A DNA stretch of 64,000 nt from Phymorhynchus buccinoides (GCA_017654935.2 CM065711.1:37138575-37202574), one strand, 5' to 3'. Counted from the first letter of the stretch, positions 1 through 10,569 are shown. Notes: a model not told the origin generated them from the letters alone. Program-made: numbers and translations.

Positions 1-148
1 CCTCCGAAAACAAGATGGTATGAGCAACACAGTTTCATAAACTATGCGTTGCCTTTGAACCAATGAAATTCATCATAAAACAATGCACAGTTTTAAAATA
101 AAAACAACAACAAACGGACCACATTGTAAACAACAGAGAGACAAAAAA

Positions 149-559
149 GTAGTTAAACCAAAGATATTGTAATGGGAATAAGAAAGACAATTGGAGAGTT
201 ACGGCGAGCCGGGCTGATAGGGTTATCGTTCGTGATCCCATTAACAATGGCGGCTCTATCCAAAGACTGGAATTTGAATCAACGTTTTTTTAAAATACCA
301 GATTCAAATTTCAGTGCTTGGGCAAACCATTTTTCTGTTTTCCTGAAGACAAAGAAAGGTAAGGAAGCTGCAAATACGGCCAGAAAATCTAAGAAACAGT
401 AACAACCAGTGTTACATTACTGCTGATGTTCATGGTTCAAGGGGGGGGGGGGGGGGGCATTCATGGGCATAATCAGGGTTTCTGTCCTCACTACTCATAT
501 AGGGGGGGAATGGCCGCTTGTCTGTCTTATTCCCATTACAGTGTCTTTGGTTAAACTAC
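149..559. mobile_element. Non-autonomous TIR element, about 45-bp inverted ends (copy 1)
   Basis: The left end (149-192, beginning GTAGTTAAACCAAAG) is repeated in inverted orientation at 515-559, with the shared core AATGGGAATAAGA. The roughly 410-bp element carries no plausible protein and holds a poly-G run at 440-457. A diverged, inverted relative lies at 45955-46205. Superfamily not recognised. Confidence 0.7.
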
Positions 560-592
560 ATCACCACCACCACCACCACCACCACCACCACT
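560..592 (+). repeat. (CAC)n microsatellite
   Basis: About ten CAC/CCA triplets abut the right end of the TIR element. The polyhistidine they would encode in one frame is not supported as protein. Confidence 0.9.
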
Positions 593-670
593 ATGCCACC
601 ACCGAAAAAAGACGGTATGAGCAACATCGTTTCATAAACTATACATTGTCTCTTAACCAATTAAATACAT

Positions 671-798
671 AAATCAAATCAAATCAAATCAAATAGGTTT
701 TTATTGCCATTACCATACATAAGCCTTTATGGTAAGGGGATACTGTCAAATAACATATATCATTTTTGTAGGCAGATAAAGAAAATCAGTCTATAATT
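671..798 (-). mobile_element. 5'-truncated LINE 3' end with (GATTT)n tail and 13-bp TSD (copy 1)
   Basis: The 13-bp sequence CAATTAAATACAT occurs at 658-670 and again at 799-811 and brackets 128 bp. Read on the minus strand, the insert ends AATAAAAACC followed by repeated GATTT, the form of a CR1/L2-type 3' tail. The insertion splits an older dispersed unit that contains a GTATGAGCAACATCG stretch. Confidence 0.8.
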
Positions 799-811
799 CA
801 ATTAAATACAT

Positions 812-1679
812 AATAAAACCATACACCACAATTTTAAAAACCCAAACCCGGACCATATTGTAGACAACAACAAAAACGTAGAGGGGCAGGGGGTGTGGCT
901 AAGCTACATGATGGCCAAAACAAAATGATAAATACGCCTAAATTGAAGCTGTAAACAGCAAGCAACATGGTAAACAGAAAATCGTATTAAGACTATTGTA
1001 GAGGAGATGCCTTGCCCAGGGTAAATCCCCATTCTCTTGGCCAAAATAGTTTGAGGAATGTTGTTGGCATTGTGGAAGGTCCCCAAAGGCCAACCAATCC
1101 TTTCGGCTGCGGGGGCTAGAGCCAGTGCATACACCACCCCCTAGTTTTTATTAGTGTCATATAAAACCTTGTATTGGTTTTAAAGGGAAATAAACATTGA
1201 TTCTGATTCTCATTCTAGTCTTCCACCATGATTTTCCAGTAATGTAGAAAGTTATGTGGTGTACATCTCTCACTTTACTGTTTGCCCTAACCACAGGCTA
1301 ATGCCAACCAGTTTTGTTTGTTGGCTTACCCTGGCTAAACCAAAGAGTGTATAGTTTACTATACACTCTTTGGCTAAACTACTCAATCAGGGCTGCCTGC
1401 AACCCACCCATTTGCTGTTGTTCCATTAGATCTCATACATTTTGTTGCATTTTGAATTGTGCTTTTTTTTTCTTCTTTTTTTTTCCGATGGGTTTTTATT
1501 AACCTTGTAAATATTTTTAATGCACGTGTGCTCTATACCTTTAATCTTCTATGCCATATTATAACCGTTCAATGTATTTTATTGCATGTTTAATGTCAAT
1601 GTCTATGTTATAATCGTGGCACCTGGAGGCAATTTCTCTTTTCAGAGATAATAAAGATGTTTTGATTTGATTTTATTTT
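812..1679. other. Gene-free spacer with retroelement tails and a small perfect hairpin
   Basis: No supportable coding region. Retroelement-like 3' tails occur near 1186-1215 (AATAAACATTGATTCTGATT) and 1645-1680 (AATAAAGATGTTTTGATTTG). A perfect 15-bp stem with a 4-nt loop lies at 1340-1373. The sequence recurs at 47992-48860 with a few substitutions. Confidence 0.6.
1340..1373. repeat. Perfect 15-bp hairpin
   Basis: CCAAAGAGTGTATAG is followed by TTTA and its exact reverse complement. Copy 2 (48520-48553) carries one mismatch (GTGTATAG to GTCTATAG), so the perfect stem is not maintained there. Confidence 0.8.
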
Positions 1680-2161
1680 ATTTGTATTTGTCCCTGGAAA
1701 CAGTTCAAAATGGCACCCTGTCCCTGGGACCCACTTTTTTCTGTCTGGTGTCCCTGGAAACTGAGTAGAATCAAAAGTTTGTAGACGCAGTCACTTGTCT
1801 TGTTAGCTTAACCTTACTTTTGAATACAGGAAATCCCCAAAACAACAGACACTGTTGAACGTTTATTAACAGACACGTTATGCATAGGCTACTGAACACC
1901 GGAGGATCTTGATTATTTGTAGCACATTGGCACCGGACATTATCAAGAAGACTGAAAAGAAAAAGTCCAGTCGCAAAACTTTTGCTACATCACAAACTAA
2001 CCAAAAGTCTTCATTTTGACCCAAATACATGACATTGTGATGTTTGTCCCTGGAAATAAGTCTTGGTCCCTGGTTTTTTTGAAGCAGTGTGTCCCTGGAA
2101 ACTGCAACATGGGGTAGGCAGCCCTTGTCAAGGGTTCATCCCAACAGCGAAAGCACTTGAA
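1680..2161. repeat. Spacer with recurrent GTCCCTGGAAA motif
   Basis: The decamer-like motif GTCCCTGGAAA or a near variant occurs about six times between 1688 and 2100, in two clusters 300 bp apart, with no fixed period. No coding region. Copy 2 shows the same clusters at 48870-49280. Confidence 0.5.
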
Positions 2162-2546
2162 TGTGCCACCCCCCCATGCATTTCTCGGTTAATTGTATTT
2201 TTCTGTTTTTGCCTTTCTTACCATACATAAAGCTGTATTTTAGGAACATTTTTAGCTAATTACCTTTTTAGAATACTAACCCTAACCCTAACCCTACCCC
2301 TAAACCTAACCCTACCCCCCACTATGTACTGCAGTACACCGCGATTTGTCACAGTTGTGGTTCGTTGCGTTTTTCCGTCTTATACGGTGGGGGGTAGGGT
2401 TAGGGTTAGGGCTAGGGTTAGGGTTAGGGTTAGTATTCCAAAAAGGTTATTAGCTAAAAATGTTCCTAAAATACAGCTTTATGTATGGTAAGAAAGGCAA
2501 TAACGGAAAAATACAATTAACCGAGATAGATAGGGGGGGTGGCACA
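2162..2546. mobile_element. Foldback/MITE with about 160-bp inverted arms and telomere-like repeats (copy 1)
   Basis: The arms begin TGTGCCACCCCCC and read inward as near-perfect inverted repeats, including TACATAAAGCTGTATTTTAG. Each arm ends toward the loop in about five CCCTAA/TTAGGG-like repeats, and a roughly 70-nt loop separates them. No transposase. Copy 2 is at 49340-49724 with small differences. Confidence 0.85.
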
Positions 2547-3377
2547 TCTTGACCTTTTATTACCCTGTCACGTGGGCAGCCACACTCCGTCTTCGGGAGA
2601 ACGTCAACCAGTGATGAAAGCTATTTTTGTTCATAAAGAATGAATATAAAACAATAGACCATGTCATCAGCAATGAAAATCATAAACAATTGACCATAAA
2701 CATTGTTCTTATCATGTCCTTTTTTTACAAACAGGCACAGGCACAAATACAGACGACCTCGGCTAACGCCTCAACAGAGGTGTTACAAACAAAATGCCAT
2801 GCCAGATAAAAGCACTCCCAGTTGATGCTGAGTTCCCTTTCCTCTTCTTCCTACTGAAATCTCCCCCCCCCCCCCACCTCCATCATCCACCCCCCAATTT
2901 TATTATTTTTGACAGGGTTTTTTTTTCGGTATTCAATCCCAGGAAGATCACTGCGGTCAGATGCGTGCTTGAAGGAAAAGCATTAGATATTTCCCAGTTC
3001 GAAATAGGGTCTATCACAAAACTGCCAGCCTGTTGATTATGTGATTGGGCCTGATCGCATGACCAGTGACGCATTTGTTCAAAACTACCCATTAGCTCTT
3101 TTCTCTCTGTTTTACCTTAGACTTTCCATTGTGGTTATCAAGATAACTGTGAGGTCAATCCGATACAGGGACTTTTAAATCATCAGAATCAATGCACTTA
3201 CATGAAATATACTAAGTCTAATTATATTTAGAACATACTACCTACGCCCAAGCAAAACGTTTGAAAAAATAGTTTGTTTTTTAATTACCTTTCCTTATTT
3301 CCATAATTATTGTGTGCTATATCCAATGAAGAACTGTGGGAGGAGAAACGAGGACCAGGGAGATGTCTTTCTAGCTT
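2547..3377. other. 3' flank of the receptor gene, no other gene seen
   Basis: Lies downstream of the receptor stop on the minus strand. It contains a C-run at 2863-2876 and AT-rich sequence. An ATTAAA-like hexamer on the minus strand near 3280-3285 could serve as a polyadenylation signal, but nothing in the sequence confirms it. Short frames here are unsupported. Confidence 0.5.
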
Positions 3378-6300
3378 TTACTCTGCCATATTTTCCTCAG
3401 CATTCAAGTTAGATTCTTCCTCGAAGGAGTATGGAATATTCACGGTATCTACAAACCTCAGAATCGCTCTCTTCTCTATTTTTGCAGACGCGATGCAGAT
3501 TTTGGTCAGTGTCCAAATGGCTGCCGGCTGCCACTTAGGTACCTCAGTTTGAAACTTCCCCAGCATTCTCTGCTCCCTTTGTTCCATGCGGTGTCTTTCC
3601 CACTGTTCCAGCAGACCGTTCAAAGTGTACAGGAAAGGATTCAGTGCGGAGTTGACCGGCAGAACGAAGATGGCTGTCCACACGTTGACCTGGACAGGGA
3701 TGGGGATTCCGTGGAAAGCCAGAAGGCCCATGACCCCCACTGGACACCAGCAGCAGAAGTCGGTGAAAACGACCAGAAACAGGCGACGTGCCAGAGTCAT
3801 GTCCTTGTCTCGCTGTTGTTGACCTCCGATGGCTTTCCTGGCTTGACGCACAGCTCTGTAGATCAGAACCTGGCCCACAGAGATGAAGAGGAAAATGGCG
3901 AAATTGACGACGATGAAAATGCTGAAAGCGTACGTCTGGCCAGAGTAAGGTTGCTGGGTGATGGGCAAAGGAAGGCAGATGCCGTTCAGCCCGTAGAACT
4001 CCATCTCCAGAATTAAAGGCAATATGGCCAGGACGATGCCAAGGATCCAGATCACACCACAAATGATGGCAGCAAACTTAGAACTCGGATGGAGATCGCG
4101 TTTGAAAGGAAAGCAGATAACAATGACCCGGTCCACGGTGATCATGCAAATGAGAAGAATGGACACTTCGCTGGAAATGAAGGAGATGCAGCCTGCTATG
4201 GTGCAAGCTGCACTGCTGATCCACTGAGCTTCCCTGGCCACATAGTTGTCCTGGAACCTGCTGTAAGCCACGCCAATCATGGCCAGGTAGACCCCCATCA
4301 GAAAGTCTGCAGCGCACAGGTTCTTCAGCAGAATACCTGATGCCGACACTGAACCTCGCATATCAGTAGCAACTCTGTATGTAAGGACGCCTGCATTGCC
4401 CACAACAGCCAGTGCAGAGACCATCCAGAGGAACACCCTGAAGAAATTCTGAGCCAGCAGATCGTCACAAGTGGACAGTTCATCAACCGGAGCACGGCAC
4501 TGCACTGGGTGAGAATGGAAATATCGGCAGCATAATTTGGACTGATCTGTGAACAAGAACTCCAAAGCTTTTAGTCCCTGAAAAGATCCCTGGTTATAAT
4601 TTTGAAGGGGGTTGTCTCTTAAATCAAGGGACTGGAGGTTGGTCATAGAGTGGAACATCTTATCAGGGATGCTGAAAAGATTTGTGTTAGTGATTGTGAG
4701 ACGTTTTAGTGAGGTCAGCTCGCCTGAATCCATTAGTGTGTTGAAGATATCACTCAGTGCTTTTCCGATAGGATTGCTGGAGAGATTTAAGTGAAGAAGA
4801 CCAGAGAGCTTGTGAAAATGAACAGAGGTTAGTTCTATAATATAATTAAAACTGAGATCCAAGACTTGGAGATGAGGCATGTTATTGAGATGGACTTTAC
4901 TTACATCACAATATGACAGGTTGAGAAAAAAGAGATATTCCATGACGTGAATGTTTTCCAATGACACGTTCACTGCATGGCTGAGGTCCAAGTATCGTAC
5001 ATGGAGATGTTGCAGGGGGTTGATCATCTCTGAACAAGTGAAGGCATGCCCTTCGCACGTGCAGCTGTGTTCTTGCGGACAAGGCATGTCACAAAAAGTC
5101 TCATCATCCATGTAAGGACAATGATAAATGCCATCACATAAATAGTCCTTGTGAACGCAGTTCCCTTCCCCTTTACACCTGTAGTACCCTGGACATAAGA
5201 TATCACCATCAGGAATGTTCTCATCTTCTCCGTGGACACAGTCTTTTTCTCTGTTGTTGATCAGGAATGATGGGATACACAGTCCATTCACACATTCATA
5301 AAAACCATCAGGACATTCGTCAGAGACAGGATTCATTCTTGACATGCCATAGCCATCCAGCTCCACACTCCCAGTGTCCAGAAAACCAGGCATAAACTGT
5401 GGAGAAGCAAACTGATTTTTACAAGTGGTAATCATATCTGTGATATACCCCGGGACGCAACCGATGCCAGAACAAAGGTAGTTGCCTTGACACTCAGAAC
5501 AGTACTGTTCGTCACTTTCGTCTGAACAGTCTAGCACTCCGTCGCATCGTTTCCCGGCTGGAATTCTTTGAGAACTTCTGCAGACAAACGTCGACTCCAG
5601 CAAAAGATCAAACTGGGGTTTGTGACAGATGGTCTCATCGCTGTTGTCAGCGCAGTCAGCGTTGCCGTCACACAGGAGGGAATAGTGAACCGGGGGACCA
5701 AAGCGGCATGGGAACAAAGGAAGGTTGCATGGAGACCATTGCAGGCTGTGGTCATTGTCGAGTTGTCCCAAGTGGTCATTGTCGAGTTGTCCCCAGTAGC
5801 ACTGGTGAAATGTCTGAACCACAGAGCCATCAGAACACCTTTTTGTAGGGAACTGGTCTGGCTGTTGTGATGCTTCCTCAAGACTGATCTTTTGCGGAGA
5901 TTTGAATTGAGTTGGTTGACCCGCTTTGGGTCGCATGCAAATGTAGCCATGTATATAACTTGTAAGTGACTGGCACTCAACAGACTCAATAGAAGGCTTG
6001 GGTGAAATGAACAAAGCTCCACAATCGTATGAAGTGCCAGACCTCTGCAGCAACTGCTGTTCGTAAGCGATGCTACCTCCTGGACCCCCCCACTGCCACA
6101 TGAACCGATACATATTTCCTGTGTGTTCAGAGACTGGCCTGAACTTCCTTATTCCTACAACAGCGTGTAAGTATCCACTTTTGCGGATCAGATTAGTTGC
6201 AATTTCTATTCCTTTCTTATCGGGTAGTTCAGCTAAGGACGCATTGTACTTGGAACGACATGTTTTTTCAGCTTGGCGGGGGACTGTTTTATAGCCTGGA

Positions 6301-7307
6301 ATGCTGATGAATTTGGCTTTGAGGCAGTGATCGTTGTAAGGAAACCAGTCCCCACAGCCCTCCTCAGTGTAGCTACAGTTCAGTTCATCTTCTCCCTGTT
6401 TGCAGTGACGCACACCATCACACATGATTGCTTTAGGCAACGGTGCCCTGCCCTGACAGCGATATGTAACGTAACTATCTCTAGGCTTATGATCTTTAAA
6501 AAACCTTGGAGTCGGTAACAGTGCTTTTGGATGCGTTGTAAAACTGATATTGAAAGAAGATTTCGGGGAATTCCACAGTATGCCTACAGTCAAGGAAACT
6601 CGAATAGTTATCAAGTCTCCTCTCAGCATCAATGGGGTGAGAGAATCAACATTATGTTTTGTGATGCTCTTCATGATTTCACGTTGACCAGAGATGACCA
6701 GCAAAGTGTCTTTAAAGAACATTTCAACGTGATGAAATTCTAACACACAGCCGTGGTCTGGAGGAAGAACCAGTACCCAGTTGAATTCCCTCACACAGTT
6801 TGCATTTTTAAAGTTTGGCACCAGAGATCCTGATGTCACGTTTCTTAAAGTGATGGTTTTGGGCAAGCATAGTTCATCCTGGCCAGAATTCAACAAATCT
6901 GGTGTGGTGGTTTCAAATGAAGAACTCGTATAATGTTGGACCCACCTTATTTGTTTGTGTATTTCTGAGTCATTTCCACCTTGAATGGTCGAAGATAAAC
7001 CAACAGGGTCTTTGACGACAAGAAATGAAAACAGCGGCATCTCAGTGCTGGCACTAGTCTGGGTTCTAAATTGTTCCAAGGATTTGCTGCTCAATATTCC
7101 AACTTCATCCACACCTGTGCTCCTTACGAAGCCATTAGAGTGTTTAGGAGCAGTATCCAATGTTGTGTTTGTAGTTCTTTTTGGTAGATTTGTGGTGTTT
7201 GTTTCTGATATGGTAGAAGTAGTGGGTAAGAGCTGCGCCAAAGAAGATTCTGCTGCTCTGTATAGAGGTCTGTTGCTTTCAGATGGCTTTCCCGTTGTCT
7301 CTGGCAT
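3378..7307 (-). CDS. GRL101-like multidomain G-protein coupled receptor, large 3' exon (copy 1)
   Basis: Intact frame of 1309 codons ending at a stop at 3378. Approximate residues: Ser/Thr-rich N-terminal stalk 1-140; CUB-like domain 147-260; LDL-receptor class A module 284-311; C-type lectin domain 318-457 (WQWGGPGG, YICMRP); further class A modules 490-737 with DNSDE, SDESDE and DDETFC motifs; a cysteine cap 740-755; leucine-rich repeats 768-925; seven membrane helices about 955-1230 with TVDRV after helix 3 and NPFLY in helix 7; and a short cytoplasmic tail. This matches the GRL101 family, relatives of relaxin-type LGRs. The ligand is unknown. The ATG at 7307 is probably internal: CTTCAG precedes it, and a phase-1 splice to 7459-7555 keeps the frame. 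Signal peptide and promoter are not seen. Compared with copy 2: D644G and Y1015D. Confidence 0.93.
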   Translation of the reverse strand: MPETTGKPSESNRPLYRAAESSLAQLLPTTSTISETNTTNLPKRTTNTTLDTAPKHSNGFVRSTGVDEVGILSSKSLEQFRTQTSASTEMPLFSFLVVKDPVGLSSTIQGGNDSEIHKQIRWVQHYTSSSFETTTPDLLNSGQDELCLPKTITLRNVTSGSLVPNFKNANCVREFNWVLVLPPDHGCVLEFHHVEMFFKDTLLVISGQREIMKSITKHNVDSLTPLMLRGDLITIRVSLTVGILWNSPKSSFNISFTTHPKALLPTPRFFKDHKPRDSYVTYRCQGRAPLPKAIMCDGVRHCKQGEDELNCSYTEEGCGDWFPYNDHCLKAKFISIPGYKTVPRQAEKTCRSKYNASLAELPDKKGIEIATNLIRKSGYLHAVVGIRKFRPVSEHTGNMYRFMWQWGGPGGSIAYEQQLLQRSGTSYDCGALFISPKPSIESVECQSLTSYIHGYICMRPKAGQPTQFKSPQKISLEEASQQPDQFPTKRCSDGSVVQTFHQCYWGQLDNDHLGQLDNDHSLQWSPCNLPLFPCRFGPPVHYSLLCDGNADCADNSDETICHKPQFDLLLESTFVCRSSQRIPAGKRCDGVLDCSDESDEQYCSECQGNYLCSGIGCVPGYITDMITTCKNQFASPQFMPGFLDTGSVELDGYGMSRMNPVSDECPDGFYECVNGLCIPSFLINNREKDCVHGEDENIPDGDILCPGYYRCKGEGNCVHKDYLCDGIYHCPYMDDETFCDMPCPQEHSCTCEGHAFTCSEMINPLQHLHVRYLDLSHAVNVSLENIHVMEYLFFLNLSYCDVSKVHLNNMPHLQVLDLSFNYIIELTSVHFHKLSGLLHLNLSSNPIGKALSDIFNTLMDSGELTSLKRLTITNTNLFSIPDKMFHSMTNLQSLDLRDNPLQNYNQGSFQGLKALEFLFTDQSKLCCRYFHSHPVQCRAPVDELSTCDDLLAQNFFRVFLWMVSALAVVGNAGVLTYRVATDMRGSVSASGILLKNLCAADFLMGVYLAMIGVAYSRFQDNYVAREAQWISSAACTIAGCISFISSEVSILLICMITVDRVIVICFPFKRDLHPSSKFAAIICGVIWILGIVLAILPLILEMEFYGLNGICLPLPITQQPYSGQTYAFSIFIVVNFAIFLFISVGQVLIYRAVRQARKAIGGQQQRDKDMTLARRLFLVVFTDFCCWCPVGVMGLLAFHGIPIPVQVNVWTAIFVLPVNSALNPFLYTLNGLLEQWERHRMEQREQRMLGKFQTEVPKWQPAAIWTLTKICIASAKIEKRAILRFVDTVNIPYSFEEESNLNAEENMAE

Positions 7308-7458
7308 GCCTGAAGTAGAAATAGTACATTGTAAGAACGGGGAATGTGTCTTCTTTCTTGAAATAGGTTCACTTCATCCGAGTTGTTCCTTGCTTTTGAA
7401 ATAGCAGAAAAGGAAATCCTAGTGTGCAAGGACGAAGATTCTGTTGATGTAGGCCTAC

Positions 7459-7555
7459 CTTCAAGTGCGGTTTTCGCACCTGACTCAACAAATGTTCCTA
7501 GTTTCCCAGCATCAGAACTCACGGATTTCACAAAAAATCCGTTGGGTTTCATGCT
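7459..7555 (-). CDS. Probable upstream coding exon of the GRL101-like receptor (copy 1)
   Basis: On the minus strand a TTTTCAG acceptor precedes AGC ATG AAA. The frame runs 31 codons from that ATG and then meets GAAG|GTAGGC, a good donor, at 7459/7458. The 149-bp intron (7310-7458) ends in TTCTACTTCAG. The donor leaves one base and the next exon supplies GC before ATG, giving a glycine codon and continuous frame. The encoded peptide (KPNGFFVKSVSSDAGKLG and on) is Ser/Thr-rich like the stalk. Phase agreement supports the model; no transcript is available here. Exons further 5' were not found. Confidence 0.55.
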
Positions 7556-7948
<393 letters not shown>

Positions 7949-8063
7949 TATCTTTTGTAACCGTTTTCAATTGTTGAATTAATTTTGTATTTGCTTGATT
8001 TGCTTCAAGTCCTCCATGCCCCAAAAGGGGTCAAAGGATTAAACAATCTTTGAATCTTTGAAT

Positions 8064-8177
<114 letters not shown>

Positions 8178-8509
8178 CGTTGTGCATGAATAAGCTTTAC
8201 TCATAATCTTATATCTGTGATATATGTTACTTCTCGTATGCATTGTGTTTATTTATTGTATGTTTTAATGTGACAGCAAACAAAATTTCCTTGTCCATTT
8301 TAATGGGTATAATAAATATTGATTGATTGATTGATTGACTGATTCTCTTTGGCTGATTGTCGAGAATATGACAAACTGGCAGCAATGCACAGGACAGCAA
8401 GAGGAAGGGTGAGCCTTGTGTGGCGCTGTACTGTGGGAGGAGGCTTCATGGTGGTGTTTCGATGTCTGTGGTGTTTGCCAGTCACAGACAGAATGAGCAG
8501 TGCGAACGA

Positions 8510-8712
8510 ACGAAAATGGTGTTTTACGTCCTCTCTGTCTGGAACATACACATATGGGACATTTGTAGATACAAAGATGGTGGGAACAATACTGGAGGCA
8601 ATGCCCGGAGGCAGTGCAAATCCATTAAAGTCCCGATTTTTTAACAATACAGATAGGTGTAGCGGTAACCACGCATCGGTTAAACCTCATCGGCTATGGT
8701 ACTGCCACAAGT
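8510..8712 (-). mobile_element. SINE family A, nearly full length (copy 1)
   Basis: Read on the minus strand, this matches 37168-37372 from a head with TACCATAGCCGATGAGG (an RNA-polymerase-III A-box-like stretch) through GTTAAAAAATCGGGACTTT and CATATGTGT to a tail with GAGAGGACGTAAAAC. Other copies lie at 20287-20441, 27830-27960 and 55690-55892, with tails only at 23420-23462 and 26852-26895. Open frames across it are incidental. Confidence 0.75.
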
Positions 8713-8819
8713 TGTTTGTGTATCATATAATGAGCAGTGCCCAATACTGGTCAACGTTTATAGCTAATATATCTCTCTGTGTCTTTAAGACCCTGTCTCT
8801 GTCTTTGTCTATGTCTCTG

Positions 8820-8821
8820 TT

Positions 8822-8888
<67 letters not shown>
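8820..8888 (+). repeat. (CT)n microsatellite
   Basis: About 70 bp of CT with a few interruptions, just upstream of the LINE remnant. Equivalent to 56004-56067 in copy 2. Confidence 0.95.
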
Positions 8889-8891
<3 letters not shown>

Positions 8892-9998
8892 ACTGTCTTA
8901 CCTATACTTATAACCTTTGTATTGAGAAATACAGTTATTACCAATTATTTAAAGCTGCCAATACCGACCTATCTCTATCTTGCCTAACCTCTCCAAACAT
9001 CTAGAAAAGCATTTAAGACGTAACCTTCAGACATACTTTACCACACATGATCTGTTCCATTGTAACCAAAGTGGCTTTAGAGAAACCCATTCCTGCCAAA
9101 CAGTACTCACTAATCTAATCGAACAGTGGCATTCCAATATTAACAATGACCTTCTCTCCGGTGCCATTCTCGTCGACTTTGCTAAGGCCTTTGATGTTAT
9201 TGATTATGGCCTTCTATTTTTAAAAAAAACTATTGTTGTATGGTTTAACCCAAGATTCTATCGCCCTCGTTTCGTCCTTTCTATCTGACAGACGACAAAC
9301 AGTCTCCAGAGATACTATTACATCTTCATTTCAATCAGTCAATTATGGAGTTCCCCAAGGCTCTGTCTTAGGACATATTCTCTTCACCGTTTATATAAAT
9401 GACCTCCCCCTTCATCTTACTTCATCGTGTGAGCTTTTTGAAGACAACACGACAGTGTATAAAATGGCTATAATGCTGATTCAATCTGTTCTGGATTGCA
9501 GAGTGACATTAATAATCTAGTTGACTGGACAGAGCAAAATCGTATGGCTTTACACCCATCAAAATCTAAATTCATGTTAATCACAACAAGACAAAAGAGG
9601 CAAAACTTTAAAAATAAATAAAGAACACCGACTATCTATGAAAAGTCTCTAGAAGAAGTTACTTCACACACATTACTCGGCGTATACATTGACAACAACT
9701 TATCATGGTCAAAACACATGGAAATACTGTCCCAGAAAATTTCAAAAAAGGTATTTCAGCTGAATAGAATAAAACACTTTTTAGATCAACATACGCGTAA
9801 ACGTTTTTTCCATGCTTATATCCAACCTGACATTGATTATGCATCAACATGTTGGGATTCAGCTAGTAAAAAAACAAGCTCAAACATGTTGAAAGATTAT
9901 ATAAACGCTCTCTTAAACTCATACTCCTTAAATCGTCCTCCCTAGAAACCAATCTATAAAGAACTCATTTGATTTGAAATGCCTACTAAACAAAGGTA

Positions 9999-10212
9999 GG
10001 GGAAGACGGGGTAAAAAGCGCATGGGCGGGTAAGAAGCCCACCCCAATTATCTCATGAAATGAAGAAAATTTCAGTCTCTTTTTGCCATTGAGACGAGCG
10101 TTAATGTCTAGCATTCGTCTCATGGGCAAATTTGACTGAAATTTTCTTTATTTCATGTGATAATTGGGGTGGGCTTCTTACCCGCCCATGCGCTTTTTAC
10201 CCCGTCTTCCCC
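9999..10212. mobile_element. Foldback MITE with TA target duplication (copy 1 only)
   Basis: A near-palindrome whose ends GGGGAAGACGGGGTAAAAAG are inverted at 10193-10212, flanked by TA at 9997-9998 and 10213-10214. Copy 2 (near 57188) has the uninterrupted site GGTACCCTT with a single TA. Two-base TA duplication suggests Tc1/mariner-type mobilisation, although no transposase is present. Confidence 0.92.
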
Positions 10213-10361
10213 TACCCTTCTGTACAAGATCATAAATAAGTTAGCAACAAAATATCTTATTACTAAATTTAAAGTCCTTACAATTCGAAGCAAAACCAAA
10301 GTATTAATGCCCCGCCCCAGAACAGATCTATGTAAATCATCCCTTACATTCTCAGGTGGTA

Positions 10362-10569
10362 GGGGAAGACGGGGTAAAAAGCCCGGGTAAGAAGCCCACC
10401 CCAATTATCTCATGAAATAAAGAAAATTTCAGTCAAATTTACCCATGAGACGAATGCTAGACATTAACGCTCGTCTCATGGGCAAAATGAGACTGAAATT
10501 TGCTTCATTTCATGAGATAATTGGGGTGGGCTTCTTACCCGCCCATGGTCTTTTTACCCCGTCTTCCCC
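10362..10569. mobile_element. Second copy of the TA-flanked foldback MITE (copy 1 only)
   Basis: Same family as 9999-10212 with the same ends, flanked by TA at 10360-10361 and 10570-10571. The empty site in copy 2 (near 57338) reads GTGGTACATTGT. Its two halves are in the opposite internal order to the first copy (ATGCTAGACATTAACG against CGTTAATGTCTAGCAT). Confidence 0.92.

Noticed and set aside
463..672. Small frame with a polyhistidine run
   Set aside because: The histidines come from a (CAC)n microsatellite next to a transposable element end.
2280..2430. Telomere or chromosome end
   Set aside because: The TTAGGG-type runs are short, inverted about a loop and internal to a foldback present in both copies.
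3544..4062. 172-codon minus-strand and 155-codon plus-strand frames inside the receptor exon
   Set aside because: Overlapping frames of the receptor's helix region; the receptor frame carries recognisable domains and these do not.
8349..8987. 212-codon plus-strand frame (and 55529-56167)
   Set aside because: It crosses an inverted SINE family A copy and a CT tract; the residues follow the repeat, not a protein family.
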